Assembly: GCF_002915575.1 (NCBI RefSeq)
Contig: NZ_PQGD01000008.1
Coordinates: 62,001 to 126,000 of the forward strand
Length of the DNA: 64,000 nt
Source: Superficieibacter electus
GTDB taxonomy: Bacteria > Pseudomonadota > Gammaproteobacteria > Enterobacterales > Enterobacteriaceae
Direction: 5' to 3'
Part shown: piece after piece, positions 21,584-31,492 of the stretch
Numbering within the stretch: the first letter of the stretch is position 1
Layout of the letters: the number at the start of each line of letters is the position of its first letter
Notes under the pieces: generated by a model
Told to the model about the DNA's origin: nothing
What the model saw: the letters and a program-made list of their open reading frames with translations, nothing else
The model's database searches: none
Made by a program: the position numbers and the translations under genes

Positions 21584-22699
21584 ATGTTAAGAACACTCTC
21601 TCTTCGAACAGGTTTACTGGTTTTACTGGCGGCGCTGGCGCTGCTGATCGTCCTGATCGGCGGCACGGCGTTTTACCTACTGACACACCACGGCGCAGGC
21701 TGGGGTGCGATAGTGCTGACGGGCCTGGCAACATTGATTTCTCTTTCTCTGCTGGCGCTGCTGTGGCTGGGGTTAAACAGGCAACTGCTGCATCCATTAA
21801 ATGAGGCAATTGCCGCGCTGGAGCAGGTCACTACCGGCGACTTAACCCACGAAATCAGCGCTGCCCGCAGCGGCGAATTTATCCGGCTGACCCGGGCGAT
21901 TGAAATGCTGCGCCTCGCTCTGGCGGACGCCGTTATCCGCGTGCGCGACGCTGGCGCGCATATCGGCTCCGGAAGCCGTGAACTGACGGCTGGTCACGCC
22001 GATCTGGCGCAGCGCACCGAATCTACCGCCACCTCCCTTGAGGAAACCGCGGCCAGCATGGAAGAACTGACCGCCACGGTAAAACAAAACGCCGCCAACG
22101 CGGAGCAGGCGCATCAACTGGCGAAATCGGTCTCGGATACCGCCGATCGCGGCAGCGAGATGGTCTGCTACGTGATTGAAAAAATGGGCGATATTTCTGG
22201 CAGCGCCAATCGTATCGCGGACATTCTCAGCGTGATTGACGGCATCGCATTCCAGACCAACATTCTGGCGCTGAACGCCTCGGTTGAAGCTGCCAGGGCG
22301 GGCGAGCAGGGGCGCGGTTTTGCGGTGGTCGCCGGTGAAGTGCGTAACCTTGCCAGCCGCAGCGCCGACGCGGCAAAAGAGATCCGCCAGCTCATTAGCG
22401 ACTCGCAAACCCACGCCGGGGAGGGCAGCAATCTCGCGATGCAGGCGGGAGAGACAATGGATGAGATCGCCACTGAAGTTCTGCGAATGACAAAGCTGAT
22501 GCGTGAGATCGCCAGCGCATCGCAGGAGCAAAGCCGGGGTATAGAGCAGGTTAACATTGCGGTGAATCAGATGGATGAGACCGCCCAGCAAAATGCCGCG
22601 CTGGTACAGCAATCCTCTGCCGCCACCCGCTCGCTGGAGGAGCAGTCATACGAAGTGATGAACGCCGTCGCCTCGTTCCAGTTGCAGACGGCGGGGTAG
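21584..22699 (+). CDS. Methyl-accepting chemotaxis protein without periplasmic sensor domain
   Basis: A 371-residue chemoreceptor, short for an enterobacterial MCP (about 530-555). Two membrane helices (about 10-33 and 41-64) are separated by only a few residues, so there is no ligand-binding domain. A HAMP domain (about 65-117) and a complete signalling domain with the tip EAARAGEQGRGFAVVAGEVR follow. It ends FQLQTAG and lacks the NWETF CheR/CheB tether of Tar/Tsr. It may sense a membrane or cytoplasmic cue, or a partner protein. Transcription is probably FliA-dependent. Confidence 0.93.
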   Translation: MLRTLSLRTGLLVLLAALALLIVLIGGTAFYLLTHHGAGWGAIVLTGLATLISLSLLALLWLGLNRQLLHPLNEAIAALEQVTTGDLTHEISAARSGEFIRLTRAIEMLRLALADAVIRVRDAGAHIGSGSRELTAGHADLAQRTESTATSLEETAASMEELTATVKQNAANAEQAHQLAKSVSDTADRGSEMVCYVIEKMGDISGSANRIADILSVIDGIAFQTNILALNASVEAARAGEQGRGFAVVAGEVRNLASRSADAAKEIRQLISDSQTHAGEGSNLAMQAGETMDEIATEVLRMTKLMREIASASQEQSRGIEQVNIAVNQMDETAQQNAALVQQSSAATRSLEEQSYEVMNAVASFQLQTAG

Positions 22700-22709
22700 T
22701 CAGGCTCAC

Positions 22710-22738
22710 CATTCCCTCTCCCACCGGGAGAGGGAATG
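22710..22738. terminator. Hairpin between convergent MCP and fbp genes
   Basis: CATTCCCTCTCCC (22710-22722) and GGGAGAGGGAATG (22726-22738) form a perfect 13-bp stem with an ACC loop. It lies between two convergent genes and has a core like the CCCTCTCCC repeat family elsewhere in the window. Confidence 0.7.
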
Positions 22739-22744
22739 CCGGTG

Positions 22745-23743
22745 TTACGCGTCCGGGAACTCGCGGATAAAGCGCTCAACGTCCTCGACCATATGCCCGG
22801 TGCCGACGAAGAACGGACGGCGCTGGTGCAGGGTTTCCGGCATGATATCCAGAATACGCTCTTTACCATCGCTGGCTTTGCCACCCGCCTGCTCGGCGAG
22901 AAATGCCATTGGATTGCATTCATACAGCAAACGCAGTTTCCCTTCCGGATGGCTGGCGGTGCTCGGGTACAGGTAAATCCCACCCTTGAGCAGGTTACGG
23001 TGGAAATCGGCAACCAGCGAGCCAATGTAGCGTGAGGTATAAGGACGCTGGGTGAGCTTGTCCTCTTCCTGGCAGAATTTAATGTATTTCTTCACGCCGC
23101 TCGGAAATTTAATGTAGTTGCCTTCGTTAATAGAGTAGGTATTGCCTTTCTCCGGAAAGCGCATCCGTTCCTGGCTGAGGCAGAATACCCCGAGTGACGG
23201 GTCATAAGTGAAAGCATGTACACCGCAACCGGTGGTGTAAACCAGCATGGTGGACGATCCGTAAACCACATACCCGGCGGCCACCTGCTGATTGCCAGGC
23301 TGGAGGAAATCCTCTTCCGTAACCGGAGTGCCGACCGGTGTTACGCGACGATAAATCGAGAAAATGGTACCGACAGAGACGTTAACATCAATATTGGAGG
23401 AGCCGTCGAGCGGGTCCATTAGCACCACGTATTTTGCGTGCTCACAGCCCTCAAAAACAACAATCTCGTCTTCTTCTTCCGAGGCTATACCGGCCACGAT
23501 ATCGCGGGCACGCAGGGCGGCTTTCAGTTTTTCATTGGCAAACAGGTCAAGTTTTTGCTGAACCTCGCCCTGGATGTTTTCCGCCCCGCTGGCACCGAGG
23601 ATATCGACCAGGCCCGCTTTGTTGATATCACGGTGGATGATCTTCGCTCCCAGCTTTATTGCCGATAATAAAGCAGTAAGCTCACCGGTTGCATGCGAAA
23701 ACTCATGCTGCTTCTCAACAATAAATTCACCTAACGTTTTCAT
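22745..23743 (-). CDS. fbp: Class 1 fructose-1,6-bisphosphatase
   Basis: Gluconeogenic enzyme that converts fructose 1,6-bisphosphate to fructose 6-phosphate; 332 residues as in E. coli. The metal-binding motif [11 protein letters not shown] is complete, and the AMP-inhibited class I fold is expected. GGGAAAG ahead of the start is the ribosome-binding site. It is divergent from mpl, as in E. coli. Confidence 0.98.
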   Translation of the reverse strand: MKTLGEFIVEKQHEFSHATGELTALLSAIKLGAKIIHRDINKAGLVDILGASGAENIQGEVQQKLDLFANEKLKAALRARDIVAGIASEEEDEIVVFEGCEHAKYVVLMDPLDGSSNIDVNVSVGTIFSIYRRVTPVGTPVTEEDFLQPGNQQVAAGYVVYGSSTMLVYTTGCGVHAFTYDPSLGVFCLSQERMRFPEKGNTYSINEGNYIKFPSGVKKYIKFCQEEDKLTQRPYTSRYIGSLVADFHRNLLKGGIYLYPSTASHPEGKLRLLYECNPMAFLAEQAGGKASDGKERILDIMPETLHQRRPFFVGTGHMVEDVERFIREFPDA

Positions 23744-23916
23744 AACACTTTCCCTGCATTGTATGTGGAGTAATGTCGTTGCAACAATCTTAACAAAGAT
23801 TCAAAAGAACGCGCACAGGTGAATCGCGCCAGCCACGCAAGGAAAATCCTGAAATGCAGTTCCGTGCTGCCAAACATATGGGTAAAATGCAGGAATTGAA
23901 AAAAAGGAAATGACGA

Positions 23917-25293
23917 ATGCGCATTCATATTTTAGGAATTTGTGGCACCTTTATGGGTGGACTGGCCATGCTGGCACGCTCTCTGGGCCACGAAGTAACA
24001 GGTTCGGATGCCAATGTGTACCCGCCGATGAGCACGCTGCTTGAAAAGCAGGGCATCACGCTGATCCAGGGCTATGAGACTGACCAGCTTGAGCCACAGC
24101 CAGATCTGGTGATCATTGGTAACGCCATGACGCGCGGTAATCCGTGTGTGGAAGCGGTACTGGAGAAAAATATCCCGTTTATGTCCGGGCCCCAGTGGCT
24201 GCATGATTTTGTGCTGCGTGACCGCTGGGTAGTGGCTATTGCGGGCACTCACGGTAAAACCACCACGGCCGGAATGGCAACCTGGATACTTGAAGCTTGC
24301 GGCTATCAGCCTGGTTTTGTTATTGGCGGCGTCCCGGGTAACTTTGAAGTTTCAGCCCGTCTCGGTAATAGTCCATTTTTTGTGATTGAAGCTGATGAAT
24401 ACGACTGCGCCTTCTTCGACAAGCGTTCCAAATTTGTCCATTATTGCCCGCGTACGCTGGTACTTAACAACCTTGAGTTCGACCACGCGGATATTTTCGA
24501 CGATCTGAAAGCGATTCAGAAACAGTTCCATCATTTAGTGCGCATCGTGCCGGGGCAGGGCAAAATCATCCTGCCGGAAAATGATATCAACCTGAAACAG
24601 GTGATGGCGATGGGCTGCTGGAGCGAGCAGGAGCTGGTCGGTGAGCAGGGGCACTGGCAGGCGAAGAAGCTCACCACCGACGCTTCTCACTGGGAAGTCT
24701 GGCTGGACGGTGAGAAAGCCGGTGAAGTGAACTGGGCCCTGGTGGGCGAGCATAATATGCACAACGGCCTGATGGCGATCGCTGCCGCGCGGCATGTGGG
24801 CGTCGCACCTGCAGACGCTGCGCATGCGCTCGGCTCGTTTATTAACGCGCGTCGTCGTCTGGAACTACGCGGTGAAGCCAACGGTGTAACGGTCTACGAC
24901 GACTTTGCCCATCATCCAACCGCTATTCTCGCCACACTTGCCGCGCTACGTGGCAAAGTGGGGGGGACTGCGCGGATTCTTGCCGTACTGGAGCCGCGCT
25001 CCAACACCATGAAAATGGGGATCTGCAAAGATGACCTCGCGCCGTCGCTGGGACGTGCGGATGAAGTCTTCCTGCTCCAGCCACAGCATATTCCGTGGCA
25101 GGTTGCTGAAGTGGCTGACGCCTGCGTTCAGCCTGCCCACTGGCATGCGGATGTTGATACGCTGGCCGACATGGTGGTCAAAACCGCGCAGCCGGGCGAT
25201 CATATTCTGGTGATGAGTAACGGCGGTTTCGGTGGCATTCATCAGAAGCTGCTGGAGCGACTGGCGAAAAAGGCGGAAGCTACACAGTATTAA
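23917..25293 (+). CDS. mpl: UDP-MurNAc:tripeptide ligase Mpl
   Basis: Murein-recycling ligase joining the L-Ala-D-Glu-meso-Dap tripeptide to UDP-MurNAc in the cytoplasm; 458 residues (E. coli 457). The Mur ligase ATP motif AGTHGKTTTAG is near residue 110. An N-terminal Rossmann-like domain (ILGICGTFMGG) and the C-terminal DDFAHHPTAI motif are typical. It is monocistronic with an intrinsic terminator at 25317. Confidence 0.97.
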   Translation: MRIHILGICGTFMGGLAMLARSLGHEVTGSDANVYPPMSTLLEKQGITLIQGYETDQLEPQPDLVIIGNAMTRGNPCVEAVLEKNIPFMSGPQWLHDFVLRDRWVVAIAGTHGKTTTAGMATWILEACGYQPGFVIGGVPGNFEVSARLGNSPFFVIEADEYDCAFFDKRSKFVHYCPRTLVLNNLEFDHADIFDDLKAIQKQFHHLVRIVPGQGKIILPENDINLKQVMAMGCWSEQELVGEQGHWQAKKLTTDASHWEVWLDGEKAGEVNWALVGEHNMHNGLMAIAAARHVGVAPADAAHALGSFINARRRLELRGEANGVTVYDDFAHHPTAILATLAALRGKVGGTARILAVLEPRSNTMKMGICKDDLAPSLGRADEVFLLQPQHIPWQVAEVADACVQPAHWHADVDTLADMVVKTAQPGDHILVMSNGGFGGIHQKLLERLAKKAEATQY

Positions 25294-25316
25294 TAGCGAA
25301 TAGTGGTTTTCTCTAC

Positions 25317-25343
25317 AAGGCCTGCATTAGTCAGGCCTTTTTT
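25317..25343 (+). terminator. Terminator of mpl
   Basis: AAGGCCTG (25317-25324), loop CATTAGT, CAGGCCTT (25332-25339), then further T residues. A clear intrinsic terminator. Confidence 0.88.
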
Positions 25344-25416
25344 ATGTATGTTTACAGATGCAAGGCCGTTAACCTATTATTCCCAGAGAAATAAAAATAT
25401 AACGGAAACGTCGAAC

Positions 25417-25752
25417 ATGAATATATCACCTGAGATGGCCACACCGGTTGAGAAAAATGTAAAAATGGTCAGTGTTGCCCTGAGTGTGAGCATCGCCTCG
25501 CTGGTGCTATTCGCGCTGATGGTTTTATTTGCCGTTTTTGCCGATGGCAGTGATGAGTGGATACCGGTGCTCGATCTGGCAATAATGGCCGTATGGTGCA
25601 TTATTTTTCTGTTAATGAGCATCAGCTTGCCGATGAGTATTGCCGGTATGATTGCCTCAACGCGGCGGCTAAAGGCGCTGTTGGCCTTTTTTATTTCTGG
25701 TATTACCCTGACATTATTAGTGGGCAGTATTTTTCTGGCAGAATCAATGTAG
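25417..25752 (+). CDS. Small three-helix membrane protein
   Basis: 111 residues starting at MNISPEMATPVEKNVKM; an upstream M 38 codons earlier would lie across the mpl terminator and is rejected. About three hydrophobic segments (near 20-42, 50-75 and 85-107). No family recognised. It is accessory relative to E. coli and convergent with the DUF2628-like gene. Confidence 0.6.
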   Translation: MNISPEMATPVEKNVKMVSVALSVSIASLVLFALMVLFAVFADGSDEWIPVLDLAIMAVWCIIFLLMSISLPMSIAGMIASTRRLKALLAFFISGITLTLLVGSIFLAESM

Positions 25753-25777
25753 GGAGTGTCATCCACTCCCCTAATGA

Positions 25778-26221
25778 TTAATACTGGCGGGAAGGGATTT
25801 TCTCAAGTTCCGCTGAACTCTTACGGGTCATGCCCTGGAAGGGGTTCCAGCTATCGATACCTTTGATGGTGTGCAGATAATAAGCGCTGTTCACCGACAT
25901 CGCGCAAAACGCGGCATAGGCGATATTTACGCCTCTGACCACGCCATCCATATTGACATCGCTCAACACTTCAAACACGCCTAACAGCAGGTTAATGACG
26001 GCAATGCCAACAAATAATGTCAGTCCTTTCTTCCATAAGCCGAGAATACAAAAGTAGATAAAGCCAAAGAAGAACGCATAGAAGTTATACATGTAGCGCG
26101 GGCGCTGCGTAAATTTTAATTGCTTAATGGCATCGCGGTAGCCCGGAGAACCCGGCAGGCCATTACGTTCAAAGAAATCGAAGCGATCTTTCCACTTATC
26201 GCTGTAGGTCTTTTGTGTCAT
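25778..26221 (-). CDS. DUF2628-like membrane protein
   Basis: 147 residues with a polar N-terminus (MTQKTYSDKWKDRFDFFERNG) followed by about four hydrophobic segments between residues 45 and 120. The layout resembles DUF2628 proteins, whose function is unknown. The assignment is from overall pattern only. It is convergent with the preceding small membrane gene. Confidence 0.55.
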   Translation of the reverse strand: MTQKTYSDKWKDRFDFFERNGLPGSPGYRDAIKQLKFTQRPRYMYNFYAFFFGFIYFCILGLWKKGLTLFVGIAVINLLLGVFEVLSDVNMDGVVRGVNIAYAAFCAMSVNSAYYLHTIKGIDSWNPFQGMTRKSSAELEKIPSRQY

Positions 26222-26365
26222 ACGTTGTTCCTTACCCCAGAAAATACCAGATGCACTGGTTGCCCGAGCAAGGATAGACTATTCAAATTAACTGGTCAGC
26301 TACCGCCCACTAAATCAGGTGGGGGCAATTAAAGAATATTTGACATTAACCAGCAGAGTGCATTT

Positions 26366-26396
26366 ATGGCCTGCCCAATATAACCGGGCAGGCCAT
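26366..26396 (-). terminator. Terminator-like hairpin after the epimerase-like gene
   Basis: ATGGCCTGCCC (26366-26376) and GGGCAGGCCAT (26386-26396) form a perfect 11-bp stem. It lies 8 nt past the stop of the reverse-strand gene at 26404-27612. The T-tract is poor. Confidence 0.65.
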
Positions 26397-26403
26397 GCGG
26401 TTA

Positions 26404-27612
26404 TTATTCTTTGGCTATGGGCGTTTCATCCGTTTTCAACGTAGTTTGGCCCTGAATGTCCTTAATCGTTTTTTCTACGTCACTCACCTGGCTGCTGCTA
26501 TGGAGCAAGGTATAGGTCAAATCAAACTGCGTGCTTTCGCCCGGCTGAAGTTGTTTTACGCGTTTTTGTTCGCGTTCAATGGTAACCGGATAAGCATAGC
26601 TGGTGCCCGGTTCAATACCGGTGACGTAGCCCTGTTTTTCAGTATCAGTATTTTTCCACAGGGTTAAAACCGGCAACTGGCGGGTATCAAACTGAATAGA
26701 TGCACCTTTATCGCCGGCTTTATTGACGACGGCTGCCAGCGTGTGGTGGTCATTGTCTGAGAGCGGTTTAATGTTAAAGACCATCTCATCGAAGCCTTTA
26801 GTTGGCCCCAGGTAGGTTTGCCATTCTTTCAGGCCGCCTTTGGCGTAGTCGTTAAACGGGCTGATGCTTTCCATAGGGGCAAGGAAACGAGCGCCTTCTT
26901 CGAGGATCGGCTTGCCGAAGTTGCTGTGATAAATAATCTGATAATCATGCGGATAGTCGGCATGGTTGGTTAACACATCGTGCAGACTAAAGCTGTTGCT
27001 GCCCGGTATATAGCGCAATTCGGTCATGGTTTGTAGATCGGCTTTTTTGAACGTGCTTTCTTTTACCAGCCCACGAACGCGAATTTCATACGGTGCGGTG
27101 TCACTGACTTCCACTTCAACCTGTGAGGCAGGTGTATTACCCACTTTGCCGTGCAGCGTATAAATCTGTCCGTCCGCCGTCACCGGGTGACCGGTCCATT
27201 CATAGCCGCAGCGGACCATCATCTCATTGAATCCTTCCAGCCAGCCCAGGCCGTTACGGCTTTCCAGGTTAATAAATGCCGGGTTAACCACCTCTTTCAC
27301 CGGCGAATCCCAACCCATACGTACGCCAAACCCTTCAACGTGCAGCAAGTTCATCCCCCGTGTGGGACTCAGCGCAATAGTCAGACCGTCTTTAGCGCGG
27401 ATCGTCAGTACTTTACTGCCTTCCTGCTTACCACCATGCAACACCTTTTGCTCAATGCTGAAATGACTATCTTTAATGTTCAGCTTATCACTGCTGATTT
27501 GCCAGTTTCCTTTGTCTGTGCTGTTTTCAGCACCCGTCAGCACCCAGGTTTGCGCCAGTGCTGGCGCGGAAATAAGCAGGGCCAGAGTCGACAGTGTCAG
27601 TATCTTTTTCAT
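26404..27612 (-). CDS. Periplasmic aldose-1-epimerase-like protein (DUF4432 type)
   Basis: 402 residues with a Sec signal peptide (residues 1-20, cleaved after APALA). The body is a galactose-mutarotase-like beta-sandwich of the DUF4432 kind; features are LSPTRGMNLLHVEGFG, NGLGWLEGF and IIYHSNFGKP. Cytoplasmic relatives interconvert sugar anomers; export to the periplasm is unusual. A good CRP site upstream and the nearby galactofuranose transporter suggest sugar scavenging, which is inference. It interrupts the E. coli order mpl-yjgA. Confidence 0.75.
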   Translation of the reverse strand: MKKILTLSTLALLISAPALAQTWVLTGAENSTDKGNWQISSDKLNIKDSHFSIEQKVLHGGKQEGSKVLTIRAKDGLTIALSPTRGMNLLHVEGFGVRMGWDSPVKEVVNPAFINLESRNGLGWLEGFNEMMVRCGYEWTGHPVTADGQIYTLHGKVGNTPASQVEVEVSDTAPYEIRVRGLVKESTFKKADLQTMTELRYIPGSNSFSLHDVLTNHADYPHDYQIIYHSNFGKPILEEGARFLAPMESISPFNDYAKGGLKEWQTYLGPTKGFDEMVFNIKPLSDNDHHTLAAVVNKAGDKGASIQFDTRQLPVLTLWKNTDTEKQGYVTGIEPGTSYAYPVTIEREQKRVKQLQPGESTQFDLTYTLLHSSSQVSDVEKTIKDIQGQTTLKTDETPIAKE

Positions 27613-27682
27613 AAAAACATCCTTTTTGCTGAATCGATTATGTTTCGGTGGGTAAAATTTAGTGATATCAGCGTTATGAAAA

Positions 27683-27698
27683 TGTGACTTGTCTCACC
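27683..27698 (-). promoter_or_regulatory. CRP site upstream of the epimerase-like gene
   Basis: TGTGACTTGTCTCACC matches TGTGA-N6-TCACA with one end mismatch. It is about 70 bp before the start of the gene at 27612, suggesting activation under carbon limitation. Confidence 0.6.
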
Positions 27699-27784
27699 TG
27701 GTGAGTAATTCGCCATTTTGGGATCGAAAAATATGATCAATGACGAAGAAAAAGTGTAATACCCGAAAATATACATACAAAAAA

Positions 27785-27878
27785 GCGATCTTGATCGCCT
27801 TTAGCTTTAACGATTCAGCTATGAATTTCAGCATTAATGAAATAAGAGGAAGGACTAACGCGGAGCGTCCGCGTTAGT
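27785..27878 (-). terminator. Two hairpins after darP
   Basis: The stem ACTAACGCGGA / TCCGCGTTAGT (27854-27864, 27868-27878) lies 9 nt past the darP stop. A smaller palindrome, GCGATC-TT-GATCGC (27785-27798), lies further on. The first is the likely end of the darP transcript. Confidence 0.6.
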
Positions 27879-27886
27879 AAAGGGCA

Positions 27887-28438
27887 TTACAGATCGTTTT
27901 CTGCCAGCTCGCGCAGATACTGGAAAATCTGGCGGGCTGATTTAGGGGGATTGTTGGTTTCTTGTTCTTTCTTCGCGTTACGGATAAGCGAACGTAGTTG
28001 CTGACGGTCAGCATGAGGCCACAGGCGCAGCACTTCCGGTACCGCGTCATCGCCTTCAGCAATCAAACGGTCACGGATTTGTTCCAGCTTGTGAAACATT
28101 GCCACCTGTTGATTATGGCGGTTTTTCAGCTTATCCAGCGCCTGACGGATCGGCTCTACATCACGCTGACGCAACATTTTGCCTATCAGCTGTAGCTGAC
28201 GGCGGCGGCCTTCCATTTTAATACGCTGCGCCAGTTCGATGGCGGCACGCAGATCGGCATCGAGCGGGATTTTGTCCAGCGCGTTCTTACCCAGTCCTAC
28301 CATTTCCGCGCCGAGCTGCTTTAACTCTTCAGCATCACGCTTAATTTCACTTTTACTGACCCAGATAATTTCATCATCTTCGTCTTCGATGTCATCACCG
28401 GGAACATCGTCGAGCCAGTCTTCGGGCTGCTTGGTCAT
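27887..28438 (-). CDS. darP: Ribosome-associated protein DarP (YjgA)
   Basis: Late 50S assembly factor associated with pre-50S particles; 183 residues. It is highly charged and mostly helical, starting [16 protein letters not shown] as in E. coli and ending [10 protein letters not shown]. The longer frame (16 extra codons) is not conserved. GGAG upstream is the ribosome-binding site. It is divergent from tldE, the standard arrangement. Confidence 0.96.
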   Translation of the reverse strand: MTKQPEDWLDDVPGDDIEDEDDEIIWVSKSEIKRDAEELKQLGAEMVGLGKNALDKIPLDADLRAAIELAQRIKMEGRRRQLQLIGKMLRQRDVEPIRQALDKLKNRHNQQVAMFHKLEQIRDRLIAEGDDAVPEVLRLWPHADRQQLRSLIRNAKKEQETNNPPKSARQIFQYLRELAENDL

Positions 28439-28532
28439 ATTTGGCTCCTCAAAAAAGAGGCTAATACTAACACCGTGAGCGCACACTGAGAATGGGTTCT
28501 CTGTTAGACTTCAATAAACGTCACCTTACATT

Positions 28533-29885
28533 ATGGCACTGGTAATGAAAGTAATCACACAAGTTGCAGAGCAGCGCAAAGTCCTGGAAGAGGCGGTTTC
28601 TACCGCGCTGGCGCTGGCTGCCGGCAAATCTGACGGCGCGGAAGTGGCGGTCAGCAAGACCACCGGCATCGGCGTCAGTACTCGCTATGGCGAAGTGGAA
28701 AATGTTGAATTTAACAGCGACGGCGCGCTGGGCATTACGGTTTATCACCAGAACCGCAAGGGCAGCGCGTCATCCACCGACCTGAGTCCGCAGGCCATTG
28801 CCCGTACCGTGCAGGCGGCGCTGGACATTGCGCGCTACACCTCACCGGACCCGTGCGCGGGCGTGGCGGAGAAAGAACTGCTGGCCTTTGACGCCCCGGA
28901 CCTCGATCTGTTCCACCCGGCGGAAGTCTCCCCGGATGAAGCCATTGAACTGGCGGCGCGTGCGGAGCAGGCGTCGCTTAAAGCGGATAAACGTATCACC
29001 AATACCGAAGGTGGCAGCTTTAACAGTCACTACGGGATAAAAGTGTTTGGTAACAGCCACGGCATGTTGCAAAGTTACTGCTCAACACGCCATTCACTTT
29101 CCAGCTGCGTGATTGCTGAAGAAAACGGTGATATGGAGCGCGACTACGCGTATACCATTGGCCGCGCGCTGGGCGATCTGCAAAGCCCGGAGTGGGTGGG
29201 TGAAGAGTGCGCTCGCCGCACGTTGTCGCGCCTGTCACCGCGTAAACTCTCCACCATGAAAGCGCCGGTGATCTTCGCCAATGAAGTTGCCACCGGGCTG
29301 TTTGGTCATCTGGTTGGCGCGATTGCCGGTGGCGCGGTGTATCGAAAATCCACTTTCCTGCTTGATTCGCTTGGCAAGCAGATCCTGCCGGAATGGCTCA
29401 CCATTGAAGAACATCCGCATCTGCGCAAAGGGCTGGCCTCCACGCCGTTCGACGGTGAAGGCGTGCGCACAGAACGTCGCGATATCATTAAAGACGGCGT
29501 GCTGACCCAGTGGCTGCTGACCAACTATTCCGCCCGTAAGCTGGGCCTGAAAAGCACTGGCCATGCTGGTGGCATTCACAACTGGCGGATTGCCGGACGT
29601 GGTCTGGATTTTGCCGGGCTGCTGAAAGAGATGGGCACTGGCCTGGTGGTCACCGAGTTGATGGGGCAGGGTGTCAGCGGTATTACCGGCGACTATTCGC
29701 GCGGCGCGGCGGGCTTCTGGGTTGAAAACGGTGAAATCCAGTATCCGGTAAGCGAAATTACCATTGCCGGCAATCTTAAGGATATGTGGCGCAATATGGT
29801 GACCATCGGTAACGATATTGAAACGCGCAGTAATATACAGTGTGGATCGGTTCTGCTGCCTGAGATGAAAATCGCCGGGCAGTAA
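28533..29885 (+). CDS. tldE: Metalloprotease subunit TldE (PmbA)
   Basis: Partner of TldD in a heterodimeric metalloprotease that processes microcin B17 and degrades CcdA and unfolded peptides; 450 residues as in E. coli. TldE lacks the metal site, which lies in TldD. The start [10 protein letters not shown] parallels E. coli MALAMKVISQ; a second ATG four codons later is possible. No clear Shine-Dalgarno sequence precedes the first ATG. Confidence 0.96.
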   Translation: MALVMKVITQVAEQRKVLEEAVSTALALAAGKSDGAEVAVSKTTGIGVSTRYGEVENVEFNSDGALGITVYHQNRKGSASSTDLSPQAIARTVQAALDIARYTSPDPCAGVAEKELLAFDAPDLDLFHPAEVSPDEAIELAARAEQASLKADKRITNTEGGSFNSHYGIKVFGNSHGMLQSYCSTRHSLSSCVIAEENGDMERDYAYTIGRALGDLQSPEWVGEECARRTLSRLSPRKLSTMKAPVIFANEVATGLFGHLVGAIAGGAVYRKSTFLLDSLGKQILPEWLTIEEHPHLRKGLASTPFDGEGVRTERRDIIKDGVLTQWLLTNYSARKLGLKSTGHAGGIHNWRIAGRGLDFAGLLKEMGTGLVVTELMGQGVSGITGDYSRGAAGFWVENGEIQYPVSEITIAGNLKDMWRNMVTIGNDIETRSNIQCGSVLLPEMKIAGQ

Positions 29886-29915
29886 GACCGCTGATAAAGG
29901 TCATACCGTGGAATT

Positions 29916-30016
29916 ATGCCTGGCGGCGCGGCGCTTGCACAGGCCTACACATTACGAATAACGGGTTACTGTTGTTCTTTTTTGTAGGCCGGGCAAGGCG
30001 AAGCCGCCGCCCGGCA
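29916..30016. repeat. REP pair (BIME) between tldE and cybC
   Basis: Inverted REP elements at 29916-29948 (ATGCCTGGCGGC...GCACAGGCCTAC) and 29983-30016 (TGTAGGCCGGGCAAGGCG...CCGCCCGGCA). They are typical enterobacterial intergenic repeats after a gene end. Confidence 0.85.
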
Positions 30017-30082
30017 AAACGGAGCCCCAATAGTAACGTCAGGTTTATCATCAATCTCAATAATAAAAAAAGGAAGTGAGCA

Positions 30083-30472
30083 ATGCGTAAAAAGCTGTTA
30101 GCGATGCTGGCGGCGTCAACGCTTGTGCTGAGTTCAGCGCATGCCCTGGCCGCCGACCTTGAAGATGACATGGACACCCTTAATGAAAATCTGAAAGTGG
30201 TGCAAAAGAGCGACAATGCCGCCGAAATGAAAGCGGCCCTGACCGACATGCGTACCGCGGCGCTGGATGCGCAAAAGGCTACACCGCCGAAGCTGGAAGA
30301 CAAGGCGGCCGACAGCCCGGAGATGAAAGATTATCGTCATGGGTTTGATATTCTGGTCAGCCAAATTGACGGCGCAATTAAGCTGGCGAATGAAGGCAAA
30401 GTGAAAGAAGCCCAGGCGGCGGCGGAAGACTTTAAAACCACCCGCAACACCTATCACCAGAAATATCGTTAA
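30083..30472 (+). CDS. cybC: Soluble cytochrome b562
   Basis: Periplasmic four-helix b-type cytochrome of 129 residues. A signal peptide covers residues 1-23 (ALA before ADLEDDM). The heme ligands fall at Met7 and His102 of the mature chain, exactly as in E. coli. In many E. coli K-12 records the gene is truncated; here it is complete. AAGGAAGTGA is the ribosome-binding site. Its physiological electron partners are unknown. Confidence 0.96.
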   Translation: MRKKLLAMLAASTLVLSSAHALAADLEDDMDTLNENLKVVQKSDNAAEMKAALTDMRTAALDAQKATPPKLEDKAADSPEMKDYRHGFDILVSQIDGAIKLANEGKVKEAQAAAEDFKTTRNTYHQKYR

Positions 30473-30482
30473 TTTTGTTACG

Positions 30483-30503
30483 CCCCGCGTTTTAGCGGGG
30501 TCT
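30483..30503 (+). terminator. Terminator after cybC
   Basis: CCCCGC (30483-30488), loop GTTTTA, GCGGGG (30495-30500), then TCTCTC. It overlaps the 3' end of the convergent LysR gene and can serve both. Confidence 0.7.
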
Positions 30504-31382
30504 CTCGCTCTGGCTCGCCATCGTTAAAAACGCGTCCACCGCGCCATTATTCTCTTTTCGCCGACTGATCAGCATCAGGTTGGCCGCCAGCGCTGGCGCG
30601 TCCAGCGGCCGATATACCACCCCCGGCACCGAAATATTCATCAGCGGTTCTGGCACCAGCGCGATCCCCTGACCGGCAGCGGCCAGCGCCAGCACGCTGA
30701 GTGAGCTGGAGGAGCAATGCGCGATATCCGGTGCCCGGCCCAGAAGCGCGGTCAGTGAGGTATACAGCGCCTTGTCAGCGCCATGCGTATCGTAGAAAAT
30801 AAGAGGTTCCCCAGCCAGCATCGCCACCGTCAGGCGAGCCTGGCTGGCGAGCAAATGATCGGCGGCCAGCGCGACGACGCGGTTCCAGATGCCGATCTTT
30901 TCGCACCTCAGGGCGGGGATATGTAGTTTACCGTGATCCGGGGTGTAGCCAATATCCAGTTGCCCGGCCAGAATGGCGTCGGCCTGCGCCAGAGGGGAGA
31001 CTTCACTGGCAATCAATTCAGCCTGCGGAAAACGTGCGCGAAAAGCCCGCAGATCGTCGGTTAATTTACCGCTCAACACCGCGTTGCCGGCAAAACCGAT
31101 CCGCACCCGGCCCGTCTCACCGCGCAACGAGCGCTGTACGGTCTGCCGTGCATAGTCGGCCTGATCCAGGATGCGTTGCGCTTCCACCTGTAGCAGCCGC
31201 CCGGCTTCGGTTAGTTCCACACTACGACTGGTGCGAATAAACAGCGGGCCACCGAGTTCGTCTTCCAGATTCTTGATCTGCATACTCAGTGCTGGCGGGA
31301 CAATATTAAGCCGTTCGGCGGCCCGGCCAAAATGCTTCGCTTCTGCCACGGCGAGAAAATAACGCAGATGACGCAGATCCAT
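30492..31382 (-). CDS. LysR-family transcriptional regulator
   Basis: 296 residues with the classic N-terminal winged HTH ([27 protein letters not shown]) and a C-terminal periplasmic-binding-like effector domain. It is divergent from the SnoaL-like gene at 31493, its probable target. The ligand is unknown. The pair is not part of the E. coli order between cybC and nrdG. Confidence 0.9.
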   Translation of the reverse strand: MDLRHLRYFLAVAEAKHFGRAAERLNIVPPALSMQIKNLEDELGGPLFIRTSRSVELTEAGRLLQVEAQRILDQADYARQTVQRSLRGETGRVRIGFAGNAVLSGKLTDDLRAFRARFPQAELIASEVSPLAQADAILAGQLDIGYTPDHGKLHIPALRCEKIGIWNRVVALAADHLLASQARLTVAMLAGEPLIFYDTHGADKALYTSLTALLGRAPDIAHCSSSSLSVLALAAAGQGIALVPEPLMNISVPGVVYRPLDAPALAANLMLISRRKENNGAVDAFLTMASQSERPR

Positions 31383-31404
31383 AGGGTTACTCCAGCGTTC
31401 ACTT

Positions 31405-31422
31405 GATCTGAACGATCGCTCA
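31405..31422. promoter_or_regulatory. Candidate LysR operator in the divergent gap
   Basis: The 110-bp gap holds TGAACGATCGCTCA (31409-31422), a near-perfect palindrome centred on CGATCG, overlapping GATC-N5-GATC (31405-31417). LysR proteins usually bind such interrupted dyads between divergent genes. No binding evidence can be drawn from sequence alone. Confidence 0.4.
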
Positions 31423-31492
31423 ATGTCCTCTACTGGATCTTATCGCAGAGAGCGAGGAAACTAAAACCTCCTTTCTGCCGGAGCAGCCTGTC

